The position numbers and the translations under genes were made by a program. A stretch of 47,889 nt of DNA from Pseudoalteromonas sp. SMS1 (GTDB lineage Bacteria; Pseudomonadota; Gammaproteobacteria; Enterobacterales; Alteromonadaceae). The stretch covers positions 1-47,889 of the forward strand of contig NZ_JAKGBI010000030.1 of NCBI RefSeq assembly GCF_021530565.1, in the 5' to 3' direction. How positions within the stretch are numbered: position 1 is the first letter of the stretch; each line of letters starts with the position of its first letter. Below are positions 35,437 through 44,065 of the stretch, one piece after another. Below the pieces are notes generated by a model that saw nothing but the letters and a program-made list of their open reading frames with translations, made no database searches and was not told the origin of the DNA.

Positions 35437-37068
35437 ATGGAATCGCAACGCACGTTTTTATTGATCGGATTGCTTTTGGTGTCGTTTTTGCTATTCAGTG
35501 AATGGCAAGACGAGCAAGCTCAAAGCAAGGCCGAGCCCAGTGCTGTCACGCAAGTGGCCACTTCACCTTCAAATACCGATCAAGCGGATATTCCGGCTTC
35601 AAGCGAAGCGGATGTACCGGTTGCACAAACTCAAGCTGTTCGCTCAGTTATTACCGTAACAACTGACGTACTAGCTGTAAAAATCGATACAAAAGGTGGT
35701 GACATTGTTGAAGCCAAGCTACTTCAACATGCAGAAACGCATGGTAGCGATATACCTTACCTACTTCTAGGTGAATTTGATGGCAAGCAGTACCTAGCGC
35801 AAAGTGGTTTGATTGGTCTGAATGGCCCAGATGCATCAAGTGCAGGTCGTCCGGTTTATCAGACAGAGCAAAGTGCTTACACATTGTCAGGTGATGAACT
35901 TCGTATACCATTAACCTATATCGACAACAAAGGCATACAGTTTACTAAAACGTATGTATTTAAAGCCGGTAAATATGATGTCTCCATGGAGTACGATGTC
36001 GTCAATGCCACTGAGAATCCTGTACAAGTTCAACTGTACACGCAAATCAAGCGTTCGGCACAAGACAAAGACAGTATGGTTGATCAAACATACTTAGGTA
36101 CGGCATACGGTACTCAGGACGAGCCATATGAGAAGTACTCTTTTGATGATATGGCTAAGTCTAACCTAAACGAAAATACATTAGGCGGTTATGTGTCGTT
36201 TATCCAGCATTACTTTGTAAGTGCATGGGTACCACAGCAAGATGTCAACAATACCATCTACACGTCGCTTAGAAACGGCCAAGGTATCATTGGTGTTAAA
36301 AGTGAACCTGTGAATATCCAGGCTAATTCAGACGCCAAACTATCTGCAATTTACTACATGGGCCCCAAAGATCTGGATACGCTTAAAGCTATCCACGAAG
36401 ATTTACACCTTACTGTAGACTACGGCTGGTTATTCTTTATTTCCCAACCACTATTAGTATTACTGAAGATGCTATATGGCGTGCTTGGCAACTGGGGTCT
36501 ATCTATCATCGGTATTACCATTCTTGTTAAAACTTTGCTTTACCCACTGACAAAAGCACAGTACACATCCATGGCAAAAATGCGTGCATTACAGCCAAAG
36601 ATGCAGCAACTGAAAGAACGTTATGGAGACGATCGTCAGAAGTTCGGTCAAGCAATGATGGAAATGTACCGCAAAGAGAAAGTAAACCCAATGGGGGGCT
36701 GCTTCCCTCTGTTGCTACAAATGCCAATCTTCCTTGCTCTGTTCTATGTATTCTTAGAGTCAACAGAGCTACGTCACGCTGAATTTGGACTGTGGTTAAC
36801 AGATTTGTCTGCAATGGATCCGTACTATGTGCTGCCCATTTTATTTGGTGCAAGTATGTTCTTGACTCAAAAGCTTCAGCCGATGACTATCACCGATCCA
36901 ATGCAGCAAAAGATGATGACATACATGCCTGTCGTGTTCTCTATTTTCTTTATCTGGTTCCCATCAGGTCTGGTTCTTTACTGGTTGGTGTCTAACCTGA
37001 TCTCTATCGCACAGATGCTTATCATCTACCGAGGCATGGAGAAAAAAGGAATTAAAGTACGCGACTAA
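35437..37068 (+). CDS. yidC: Membrane protein insertase YidC
   Basis: A 543-residue inner-membrane insertase acting alone or with SecYEG. An N-terminal TM anchor (about 5-21, FLLIGLLLVSFLLFSEW) precedes a large periplasmic beta-sandwich (about 55-330). The conserved five-TM insertase core (about 340-543) has YGVLGNWGLSIIGITILVKT, the cytoplasmic coiled hairpin MAKMRALQPKMQQLKERYGDD, NPMGGCFPLLLQMPIFLALF and MMTYMPVVFSIFFIWFPSGLVLYWLVSN. A strong terminator follows. In most relatives mnmE comes next; here about 4.5 kb of other genes intervene. Confidence 0.98.
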   Translation: MESQRTFLLIGLLLVSFLLFSEWQDEQAQSKAEPSAVTQVATSPSNTDQADIPASSEADVPVAQTQAVRSVITVTTDVLAVKIDTKGGDIVEAKLLQHAETHGSDIPYLLLGEFDGKQYLAQSGLIGLNGPDASSAGRPVYQTEQSAYTLSGDELRIPLTYIDNKGIQFTKTYVFKAGKYDVSMEYDVVNATENPVQVQLYTQIKRSAQDKDSMVDQTYLGTAYGTQDEPYEKYSFDDMAKSNLNENTLGGYVSFIQHYFVSAWVPQQDVNNTIYTSLRNGQGIIGVKSEPVNIQANSDAKLSAIYYMGPKDLDTLKAIHEDLHLTVDYGWLFFISQPLLVLLKMLYGVLGNWGLSIIGITILVKTLLYPLTKAQYTSMAKMRALQPKMQQLKERYGDDRQKFGQAMMEMYRKEKVNPMGGCFPLLLQMPIFLALFYVFLESTELRHAEFGLWLTDLSAMDPYYVLPILFGASMFLTQKLQPMTITDPMQQKMMTYMPVVFSIFFIWFPSGLVLYWLVSNLISIAQMLIIYRGMEKKGIKVRD

Positions 37069-37085
37069 GTTTCTGATAAAATGAT

Positions 37086-37118
37086 AAAAAAGCCCGCAGT
37101 TTTGCGGGCTTTTTTGTT
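37086..37118 (+). terminator. Intrinsic terminator of rpmH-rnpA-yidD-yidC
   Basis: GCCCGCA (37092-37098) pairs with TGCGGGC (37103-37109). The stem is extended by A6 (37086-37091) against T6 (37110-37115). Confidence 0.93.
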
Positions 37119-37423
37119 TGTACGGTAGTTGTACATACAAGTAAACTTCCCGCCTCTAGATATTCATTACTTAGAGCCACTTACGTGAGCGCCCATTTAT
37201 TGCCTTATATGATAGCCTGGCTAAACCAACACATGCCAACTCCTTAAACTAGGCGAAGTCCCTCAGCTAGCATTAGGTAAAATAGCCTCTGAAAAAACTT
37301 TCTTTTTATAACATGCACTTGATAAATTTTGATGCCGTTTTGATAGTGCTTTGATAGGTCTAATTCGCGATTTGAAGGAAGATCATAGCCACTGACATAA
37401 CCAATCAATGAGCCTCTTAAATA
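37119..37423. other. 305-bp region upstream of the thiol-redox operon
   Basis: No gene is apparent on either strand. The only clear structure is the set of three 11-bp-phased TTTGAT repeats at 37327-37355, listed separately. The operon's promoter is presumably next to them, but no consensus -35/-10 pair is visible. That fits a promoter needing an activator. Confidence 0.55.
37327..37359 (+). repeat. Three 11-bp direct repeats, candidate operator
   Basis: TTTTGAT (37327), TTTTGAT (37338) and CTTTGAT (37349) recur with an exact 11-bp period. Direct repeats at one helical turn are the usual target of OmpR/PhoB/ToxR-type winged helices. A ToxR/CadC-type regulator is encoded 2 kb downstream, convergent with the operon. 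A possible -10 (TAATTC, 37361-37366) follows directly. Confidence 0.5.
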
Positions 37424-38095
37424 ATGGAAATTCTTTTATTAGATACATTAAATACCGCGGGTATAGGCTGGTGGCAAATACCAACGGTTTTTATCCTTGG
37501 TATTTTGACCAGCTTTACACCTTGCGTTTATCCAATTTTACCCGTCACCATTGCGACCTTTGCACAACGAAAACATACCCGTATTGGCCCTTTATTATAT
37601 TGCACAGGGTTTTCACTCATCTATGCCGCTCTTGGCTTTATCGCCGCTTATAGTGGCAACCTTTTCGGTCAAGTTGCCACTCACCCTTGGGTATTGTTGC
37701 TATTTGCCAATGGCCTTCTTTACTTTGCGGCACTGAACAAAGGAATTGTCCCGATGCCATCAATGCCAATGCACCAGTTTAAAAACCCAAGCTCAGTTCC
37801 ATTGGTAATGGGCATGGTCAGTGCGCTAGTTGCGGCTCCTTGTACGTCCCCCGTGCTGGGAGGCTTATTGATGTTTGTTGCCACCCATCAGCAACCAACG
37901 GTAGGAGCACTGTTGTTATTTAGCTTTGCCTTGGGCATGAGCACATTGCTTTTACTTGCAGGTACAAGTACTCGTGTTCTTATCAAACTCCCAAAATCCG
38001 GAAAATGGCTGTCATATACCAATACTCTAACCAGCCTCATTCTCATTGCAATGGCGCAATATTTTCTTATTCAGGCGGGTAAAAGCTGGCTTTAA
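37424..38095 (+). CDS. CcdA/DsbD-beta-like thiol-electron transporter
   Basis: A 223-residue membrane protein with about six TM helices and little else, corresponding to the central domain of DsbD or to CcdA. Such proteins move reducing equivalents from cytoplasmic thioredoxin to periplasmic thioredoxin-like partners through two membrane cysteines. These are Cys34 in LTSFTPCVYPILP and Cys140 in VAAPCTSPVLGG, the same motif pair as DsbD. Neither DsbD periplasmic domain is fused to it, so the two exported thioredoxin-fold proteins encoded next are the obvious partners. It heads a three-gene operon. The ribosome site is weak. Confidence 0.85.
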   Translation: MEILLLDTLNTAGIGWWQIPTVFILGILTSFTPCVYPILPVTIATFAQRKHTRIGPLLYCTGFSLIYAALGFIAAYSGNLFGQVATHPWVLLLFANGLLYFAALNKGIVPMPSMPMHQFKNPSSVPLVMGMVSALVAAPCTSPVLGGLLMFVATHQQPTVGALLLFSFALGMSTLLLLAGTSTRVLIKLPKSGKWLSYTNTLTSLILIAMAQYFLIQAGKSWL

Positions 38096-38117
38096 TACAT
38101 CAACTAAGGATATTAAA

Positions 38118-38570
38118 ATGAAAATACCTCTCCTTCTATTGTGCTTATTCAGTATCTCAATCCATGCCAAACAATATGCGCCGCTACAGACCCAAACACT
38201 AGATTCGAAGCGCATCTTTACACAAGGCAAAGTCACCTATTTAAAGTTTTGGGCAACTTGGTGTGCATACTGTGTGGAGGAAATGCCAAAACTACAACAG
38301 AGCCATGAGTACGCCCAAGGCGCGTACCAAGTTATATCCGTCAATATTGGCTTTAACCAAACTCTTGAAGGTGTAAAGCGCTACTTAGGCAAGCACAATT
38401 ACAACTTCCCTACTGTTTTCGACAGTGATGGCACTATTACACGGCAATACGCTGTCCTTGGCACACCACAGCACATTTTAATTGATGCACAAGGTAAAGA
38501 GATCTATCGAAGTGGGCTATTTACTGACCAACTGGCACAAAAATTAGCACATTTACGAGGTCTTAAATAA
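38118..38570 (+). CDS. TlpA/ResA-like periplasmic thioredoxin
   Basis: A 150-residue exported thioredoxin-fold protein with a signal peptide (about 1-17). The active site is WATWCAYCVEEMP (Cys49, Cys52), and the cis-proline loop is VLGTPQHILID (Pro117). FDSDGTITRQY is the typical TlpA/AlkylHP-like insert. Such proteins are thiol reductants kept reduced by CcdA/DsbD, which fits the gene just upstream. The ATG at 38118 has AAGGAT upstream; a longer reading would run back into the transporter gene. The stop overlaps the next start (TAATG). The substrate is unknown; cytochrome c maturation or repair of a specific cell-envelope protein are options. Confidence 0.88.
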   Translation: MKIPLLLLCLFSISIHAKQYAPLQTQTLDSKRIFTQGKVTYLKFWATWCAYCVEEMPKLQQSHEYAQGAYQVISVNIGFNQTLEGVKRYLGKHNYNFPTVFDSDGTITRQYAVLGTPQHILIDAQGKEIYRSGLFTDQLAQKLAHLRGLK

Positions 38571-39322
38571 TGTATATACAACCATTAAAAATATTCGTTA
38601 TTATGCTATTTATTATTGCGTATAAAATCCATGCACAAGTCCAAGAATATGTTTTTATTAACATTTGGGACGAGTATAGCCAAGCCACATCATTCCCAAA
38701 AGCACAAGGAGAACGCACTTATATACAGCCGGATATCAATATTGACCAGGCAAGCTTAGCGCAGTTCAAAAGTGCATACCCAGCGTTTGAAAATCTGATC
38801 ATCGATATCAACAACCAGCTTATGTTTCAGTATCAAATCAGACAAACACCGAGTCGTGTAATCATTAAAGATGGTCATGTCCTACTCAAAGAGACGCTCT
38901 TGCATGCACCTCACATCACCACCCATACTGCGATAGATAAGAAAATGACCACCTTATCAGGTAAACCCTTGAGTAAACAGCAAATTCAAAAAGACTATCG
39001 AGTATTATTTTTTAGCGACAGTTTGTGCCCTTTTCAACATATCCCTGATTGCCAACACCGCATTGCACAAAACAACGAGTTAGCTCGTCACAAACCTGAG
39101 AGCATACTCACCATCATCAAACCCTTTTATGTAGATGAACAAAGTGCTCAAGATTATAAAAAGCGCTTTAATATCAATCATCATATTGTTTTCGATGCAC
39201 AAAATCAGTTATTTACTCAGTTCGAAATAACCGACTTACCTTACTGGGTAGTACAAGATGGTAATGGCAAAGTCATTTATCGCGGCGCCCAAGTGCCGCA
39301 AAAGTACTATTTATCACTCTAA
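38570..39322 (+). CDS. Exported tandem thioredoxin-fold protein with CX7C
   Basis: This 250-residue protein has a signal peptide (about 1-23) and what look like two consecutive thioredoxin-like domains. The first (about 26-110) has the strand pattern YVFINIWDEY and the cis-Pro-like QIRQTPSRVIIKDG, but no cysteine. The second (about 140-245) has VLFFSDSLCPFQHIPDC and FEITDLPYWVVQDGNGKVIYRG. Its only cysteines, Cys153 and Cys161, are seven residues apart instead of the usual two. I do not recognise a named family. It is translationally coupled to the TlpA-like gene and its end overlaps the convergent regulator by 9 bp. A partner, substrate or chaperone of the TlpA-like protein is the simplest guess. 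Confidence 0.75.
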   Translation: MYIQPLKIFVIMLFIIAYKIHAQVQEYVFINIWDEYSQATSFPKAQGERTYIQPDINIDQASLAQFKSAYPAFENLIIDINNQLMFQYQIRQTPSRVIIKDGHVLLKETLLHAPHITTHTAIDKKMTTLSGKPLSKQQIQKDYRVLFFSDSLCPFQHIPDCQHRIAQNNELARHKPESILTIIKPFYVDEQSAQDYKKRFNINHHIVFDAQNQLFTQFEITDLPYWVVQDGNGKVIYRGAQVPQKYYLSL

Positions 39323-41482
39323 GATCCACTTACTCTGGCAGTAAACACTATAAGGCGCGTCAAGTAACTCAGCGATGAGCTTGGCGTCCCCTTGTGACTG
39401 ATATTTAAATCGTTCAAGTTGATCAAGCAGTGCTTGGCTATTATTCAGTTTGCCCAGCATCTCCTGCGTTTTGACAAATAGCTGTTCATCATTGGTCAAA
39501 TGCGCGGCAACCGACGAGTAAAATAACATTAAGTGTGCTTCTTTATCTCGATCTAAGTCCATTAACTTCAGCGCTTTGTCAGGCTCATTACGCAACAAAT
39601 AAATATACATTTGCGTATACTTTGCATAGCTCATCGCATCACTCAACCCACCGGCCTCATATGCTTCTAATGCCGCATTAGTGAGCATTTGAGATTTGTC
39701 TATTTCTCCTTGCTTCAGCGCTACCCACCCTAACAACAAAGTCACATTGGCACGTACCGTGTCAGACGTCGTGTCTATAGATAGCAAAGACTCAAACAGC
39801 TGTTGTGCTCTTTTTAGCGCGGTGTGTCGATTCGTCGTTAAACCTATGTCCATATACGCCATGGCTTTTAGCAGACTCAGCTGCTCAAGCGCAGGTTTAA
39901 ATGCCTGAACGAGCGCAACTTGCTCTAAGTAATAAAGGGCTTTTTCACCCTGATGAAGCTGAATATAGTAAAACCCTAAGTAAGTAAGCACTTGCATAGT
40001 AAGGTATTGTTCACCACTTTCCTTAGCAATTTCTAATGCTTCTAGTAGGCTAGACTCGCTTTCAGACACAGGCACGAGATAATTTTGTCCATAGGCAAAT
40101 AAACTTCTGGCGAGCTCAATGCGTTGTGCTGATTGTCGGTAATACTGAATGGCACCTTCTAGTACTTTTTTGCTTTGCGATAAGTTCACAAGATTTTTTT
40201 GTTGCGGTCCAGCAGCTGGTGGATTGGCCAAATAAAACGATCGTTGTGCTTCACTATACGCGAATGAACGACTGCCAATGAGCGCATGCGCAGCACTCAT
40301 TGCATGGGTATAATCTTGCCATTGTAAAGTATTCCAAGCGACATCAGCCATTAACTGATAAGTACTAGCCATTAGCTCTATATGCTGACTTTGTTCAGCC
40401 ATCACCAATGCATTTTTCGCACTCAATCGTGCACGTTGAAATTCACCAAGTACTTTTTGGAATGTCCCCAAGTAAAGGTGATATCGAGCTCGTAGAGTGT
40501 AAGGCGCTGTTTGGAGATCTATACCATTGAAGTAATGCTTGGCAAGTTGTATGTTCCCTTGTCCCCAAGCAATACGGGCTAATTCAAGCCGAGATGGTAA
40601 ATGATCAGGCGTTTGGGTTAACGCCGCTTCGAAGTAAGATTTTGCCAATATTGGCCCATGTTCATTTAACGCTTGAACCCCTCGGTAATAATCACTTAAT
40701 CCATTGACCTTATTCAATTTAGTAACTGAGCGTGAAGTGTTTGTTGTCAGCGAGTCCAACAATTTATCAGCAATCTCAATAAAGTTATTATCAAGCTCCT
40801 CAACCAGTACCTGAGCATGCCGTCCTGCCATGCTTGCTTGTAATAAATAGCGCTGCTGCATGGGCTTTATTGATAGAACTAATTGCTGTGGCGGGACTTT
40901 TTCTGGTTTATTCAAATAATCAGGGGTCTGACTTTTGGGGATCAAATGAAAACTGGTCTTGAGACGCTCACGCAAAGTGCCTTCAAGGGCGTATCCCCAC
41001 CAAGCATTGGCTTGTACGCCTGTATGGTTTTGCATTGGATGAATGAGTAATTGTGCTTTCTCTTGTAATTGAGCAGGTGGTATAGATACTGATTTATAGC
41101 TATAAACGCCCCCCAATAATGCTATTGCAACCAATCCAATCGCGGCTTTGACGCCCAACCTTCTTTTGTTATTAGAGTCAGCTTTTACGGCACAGATCCA
41201 CACATAGCCCTGATGCGGCAGCGTTTTAATATAAATGGGGCTTTTGGCATTATCTTGCAGTGCATGACGCAACTCTGTGATGCTTTGATTAAGTGCAGCT
41301 TCTCGAAACTCACCATGTTGCCACAGTGCATTTAATAACTGCTCTCTTTTTACTAGTTGGTTGGGGTGAGTTAGAAAATAGTTGAGCAGCTGCGCAACTT
41401 TGGGCCGTAAACTGATCGCTGTCTGCCCACGATAAAGTGCTAAACGCTCTGGGTCGAATCGAAACTGACGGAATAACAACAC
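39314..41482 (-). CDS. ToxR/CadC-type membrane regulator with TPR periplasmic domain
   Basis: A 722-residue one-component regulator. An OmpR-type winged helix (about 1-100) shows RLALYRGQTAISLRPKVAQLLNYFL, VKREQLLNALW, LNQSITELRHAL and YIKTLPHQGYVWI. A single TM helix follows (about 110-128, AAIGLVAIALLGGVYSY). The periplasmic part first has a 120-residue alpha/beta segment, then many TPR-like helical pairs from about residue 250 to the end (for example YLGFYYIQLHQGEKALYYLEQV). The family binds DNA while membrane-anchored and senses envelope signals. It is convergent with the redox operon and is the natural candidate to control it. The substrate or peptide sensed by the TPRs is unknown. Confidence 0.88.
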   Translation of the reverse strand: MLLFRQFRFDPERLALYRGQTAISLRPKVAQLLNYFLTHPNQLVKREQLLNALWQHGEFREAALNQSITELRHALQDNAKSPIYIKTLPHQGYVWICAVKADSNNKRRLGVKAAIGLVAIALLGGVYSYKSVSIPPAQLQEKAQLLIHPMQNHTGVQANAWWGYALEGTLRERLKTSFHLIPKSQTPDYLNKPEKVPPQQLVLSIKPMQQRYLLQASMAGRHAQVLVEELDNNFIEIADKLLDSLTTNTSRSVTKLNKVNGLSDYYRGVQALNEHGPILAKSYFEAALTQTPDHLPSRLELARIAWGQGNIQLAKHYFNGIDLQTAPYTLRARYHLYLGTFQKVLGEFQRARLSAKNALVMAEQSQHIELMASTYQLMADVAWNTLQWQDYTHAMSAAHALIGSRSFAYSEAQRSFYLANPPAAGPQQKNLVNLSQSKKVLEGAIQYYRQSAQRIELARSLFAYGQNYLVPVSESESSLLEALEIAKESGEQYLTMQVLTYLGFYYIQLHQGEKALYYLEQVALVQAFKPALEQLSLLKAMAYMDIGLTTNRHTALKRAQQLFESLLSIDTTSDTVRANVTLLLGWVALKQGEIDKSQMLTNAALEAYEAGGLSDAMSYAKYTQMYIYLLRNEPDKALKLMDLDRDKEAHLMLFYSSVAAHLTNDEQLFVKTQEMLGKLNNSQALLDQLERFKYQSQGDAKLIAELLDAPYSVYCQSKWILE

Positions 41483-41607
41483 GGCTTAGATTGTCCTTAT
41501 CTTTACATCTCGAGTAATTATCACTATTCGTTGGGCTCCACTATACCTGAGAAAAGCCAATTGCTGTACAATTAAGGCCAGAACACTGTCATTCAGCATG
41601 AGTCAAT

Positions 41608-42972
41608 ATGATTGCACAAGATACCATAGCAGCTCAGGCCACCGCTCCAGGTCGCGGTGGTGTGGGGATCATCCGTATATCGGGTGCCAAAGCGCAACTC
41701 GTTGCCGATAAAATTCTCGGTAAGTCTCCCAAAACACGGTATGCCGAGTACCTGCCATTTAATACCTTAGCTGGTGAGCAACTCGATCAAGGCATCGCCC
41801 TATTCTTCCAAGGTCCAAACTCATTCACAGGTGAAGATGTACTAGAGTTACAAGGCCATGGCGGCCCAGTTGTGATTGATATGCTGCTTAAAGAAATCAG
41901 TCAAATTGAAGGCGTCCGACTCGCCAAGCCCGGCGAGTTTTCAGAACGTGCATTCATGAACGATAAGCTAGATTTAACGCAAGCTGAAGCAATTGCCGAT
42001 CTGATCAACGCAACTAGCGAACAAGCAGCTAAGAGCGCCCTTCACTCCTTACAAGGAGATTTCTCTAAGCATATCAATGTGCTGGTGGAGCAAGTCATCC
42101 ACTTACGTATGTATGTTGAGGCCGCGATCGATTTTCCCGATGAGGAAATCGACTTTCTCTCAGATGGTAAAGTCGCCGGTGACTTACAAGCCATCATCGC
42201 CCAATTGGCAGAAGTAAGACAACAAGCGAAACAAGGCAGCATCATGCGTGAAGGGATGCGTGTTGTCATTGCGGGACGTCCGAATGCAGGTAAGTCTTCT
42301 TTATTAAATGCGCTGGCTGGTCGTGAAGCTGCCATCGTAACTGACATCGCAGGCACCACGCGAGACGTACTACGTGAACACATCCACATCGATGGTATGC
42401 CACTACACATCATTGACACCGCAGGATTACGCGAAAGCCCTGATAAAGTTGAACAAATCGGTATCGAGCGTGCATGGGAAGAAATAAGCGGTGCCGATCA
42501 CGTATTATTCATGGTCGATGGTACCCAAACACTTGAAACGGATCCACTGAAGATCTGGCCAGAGTTTATGGAAAAATTACCCTCAGGTATGGAGATCACC
42601 GTGATCCGCAATAAAATCGACCTGTGCAATGAACAGCAAGGCCTGTGCAAACAGGGCAACTATCCAGTACTGCGACTTAGTGCACAAACCAATACTGGCG
42701 TTGATACGCTGCGCGAGCATCTGAAAGCATGCATTGGATTTACCGGTGCGAACGAAGGCGGCTTTATGGCCCGTCGCAGACACTTAGATGCACTTGAACA
42801 TGCTGCAACACATTTGGAAATCGGTCAAACACAGCTAGAAATGCATGTAGCAGGTGAAATTTTAGCGGAAGAACTACGTTTGACACAGCAGTATCTCAAT
42901 GAGATTACGGGCGAATTTACGTCTGATGATCTGCTCGGAAAGATCTTTAGTTCATTCTGTATCGGTAAGTGA
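41608..42972 (+). CDS. mnmE: tRNA modification GTPase MnmE
   Basis: With MnmG it installs the cmnm5 group on wobble uridine 34 of several tRNAs. The 454-residue protein has the N-terminal tetrahydrofolate-binding domain (IAAQATAPGRGGVGIIRISG, about 7-26). An inserted Ras-like G domain has G1 GRPNAGKSSL (about 224-233), G2 TDIAGTTRD, G3 DTAGLRE and G4 NKID. The protein ends FSSFCIGK, with the invariant C-terminal Cys motif. The start is the ATG giving MIAQDTIAAQAT. It is usually next to yidC; here an inserted 4.5-kb segment separates them. Confidence 0.98.
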   Translation: MIAQDTIAAQATAPGRGGVGIIRISGAKAQLVADKILGKSPKTRYAEYLPFNTLAGEQLDQGIALFFQGPNSFTGEDVLELQGHGGPVVIDMLLKEISQIEGVRLAKPGEFSERAFMNDKLDLTQAEAIADLINATSEQAAKSALHSLQGDFSKHINVLVEQVIHLRMYVEAAIDFPDEEIDFLSDGKVAGDLQAIIAQLAEVRQQAKQGSIMREGMRVVIAGRPNAGKSSLLNALAGREAAIVTDIAGTTRDVLREHIHIDGMPLHIIDTAGLRESPDKVEQIGIERAWEEISGADHVLFMVDGTQTLETDPLKIWPEFMEKLPSGMEITVIRNKIDLCNEQQGLCKQGNYPVLRLSAQTNTGVDTLREHLKACIGFTGANEGGFMARRRHLDALEHAATHLEIGQTQLEMHVAGEILAEELRLTQQYLNEITGEFTSDDLLGKIFSSFCIGK

Positions 42973-42985
42973 TGTACTTCCTTGA

Positions 42986-43021
42986 CAAGCAAACCAACAG
43001 TGCCATTGGTTGGTTTGCTTG
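42986..43021. terminator. Hairpin between mnmE and the JmjC gene
   Basis: CAAGCAAACCAA (42986-42997) pairs perfectly with TTGGTTTGCTTG (43010-43021). T runs are short on both strands, so this may be a terminator shared by the two convergent genes, but only moderately canonical. Confidence 0.6.
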
Positions 43022-43044
43022 TTTGTACTCTATTTATTGAGCAT

Positions 43045-43989
43045 CTAACTCGCTGCAAGCTCACCCATTATATGCTGAATGCTACCATCTTTTTTCATAC
43101 CTTCCAGCATACCAAGTAACTCAGGCCTTACTCTGCCAATGCTACCTGCAATTTGCATTTCTTTTTCTTCTGCTGGAATAGGCGCTTGCATAGTCTGCAT
43201 CAACGTCGACATAAAATCAGCATCCCACCAATAATTTACCGAAACAGACAATGTCTCTGTTTGCACTGCATGAGCCCAACCAAAAGGAATATACAGTGCC
43301 TGACCAGCTTCAAGATAATGTTCATACACTGGCAAGTTCTCCAGCACTTTCTCAGCATCACCACGGCAATTTGAATGATCAATTGTACTTTGGCGGTTGT
43401 GTAACCCGCCCATCGGGTTGAGGCTTAAACGTTCATAATTGCTCGGCGACCATACTAAAACTTTCTTTCTTCCCATTAACTGAAGCAATAAGTTATCCCC
43501 CATATCGTAGTGAATTGGAGTTATGTTCCCAGGACTACTGAGCCAAAAGTTCTTTGAGCTTACATTGCCACCTGGTATATAGCGAGTAATATCAATGGCA
43601 TCTGGAAGGTAAGTTAACAAATTTTCATGACCTTGATAAATATAATATTTTTCATCCTTATTATGAAAGTAACTTCCGAACTCCCCCTTCATTCGCTGCA
43701 TACACTCTTTCAGAGTCATGGATTTCCAAGAATGATTATTTTGGCCCTCAGGCATTGTCCCACCAGGAAAGGTTCCATCAGCAGAAACATATACCTCGAC
43801 GTTCTCCTGCCCCATTTTACCGTCGTGTAAAGTAGAAAGCAGATTGTCACATTCTTTGCTTACCGTCGGATTTTCAAAAATAAAAGGTTTGAATTCTTGC
43901 TGCTCAAACACATCTACTGACATTTCAGTTACAACAGAAAGCGCTTGTCTAGGTGCAGCCCAATCATAGAAACAATTCAATTTATTCAT
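43045..43989 (-). CDS. JmjC/cupin_8-type Fe(II)/2-oxoglutarate oxygenase
   Basis: The cupin_8 fold supplies a 2-His-1-Asp iron site. HYD lies in SSPGNITPIHYDMGDNLLLQL and the distal His in ALYIPFGWAHAVQTE. The KKVLVWSP strand and SVSVNYWW are also typical of JmjC-like hydroxylases. Members hydroxylate amino-acid side chains, free or carrier-bound. I start it at the ATG at 43989 (314 residues, MNKLNCFYDW) because AAAGGA lies about ten bases upstream. An ATG at 44043 or a TTG at 44049 would add up to 20 residues. It is the last gene of the minus-strand group after the NRPS and monooxygenase, so it probably tailors the same peptide product; that is inference. Confidence 0.85.
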   Translation of the reverse strand: MNKLNCFYDWAAPRQALSVVTEMSVDVFEQQEFKPFIFENPTVSKECDNLLSTLHDGKMGQENVEVYVSADGTFPGGTMPEGQNNHSWKSMTLKECMQRMKGEFGSYFHNKDEKYYIYQGHENLLTYLPDAIDITRYIPGGNVSSKNFWLSSPGNITPIHYDMGDNLLLQLMGRKKVLVWSPSNYERLSLNPMGGLHNRQSTIDHSNCRGDAEKVLENLPVYEHYLEAGQALYIPFGWAHAVQTETLSVSVNYWWDADFMSTLMQTMQAPIPAEEKEMQIAGSIGRVRPELLGMLEGMKKDGSIQHIMGELAAS

Positions 43990-44065
43990 ATAAATTACAT
44001 CCTTTACGTGACGGCAAAGCAAATATTCGCTTTGCTCATCCATTAACAATTTTCTTAGTTTATAG

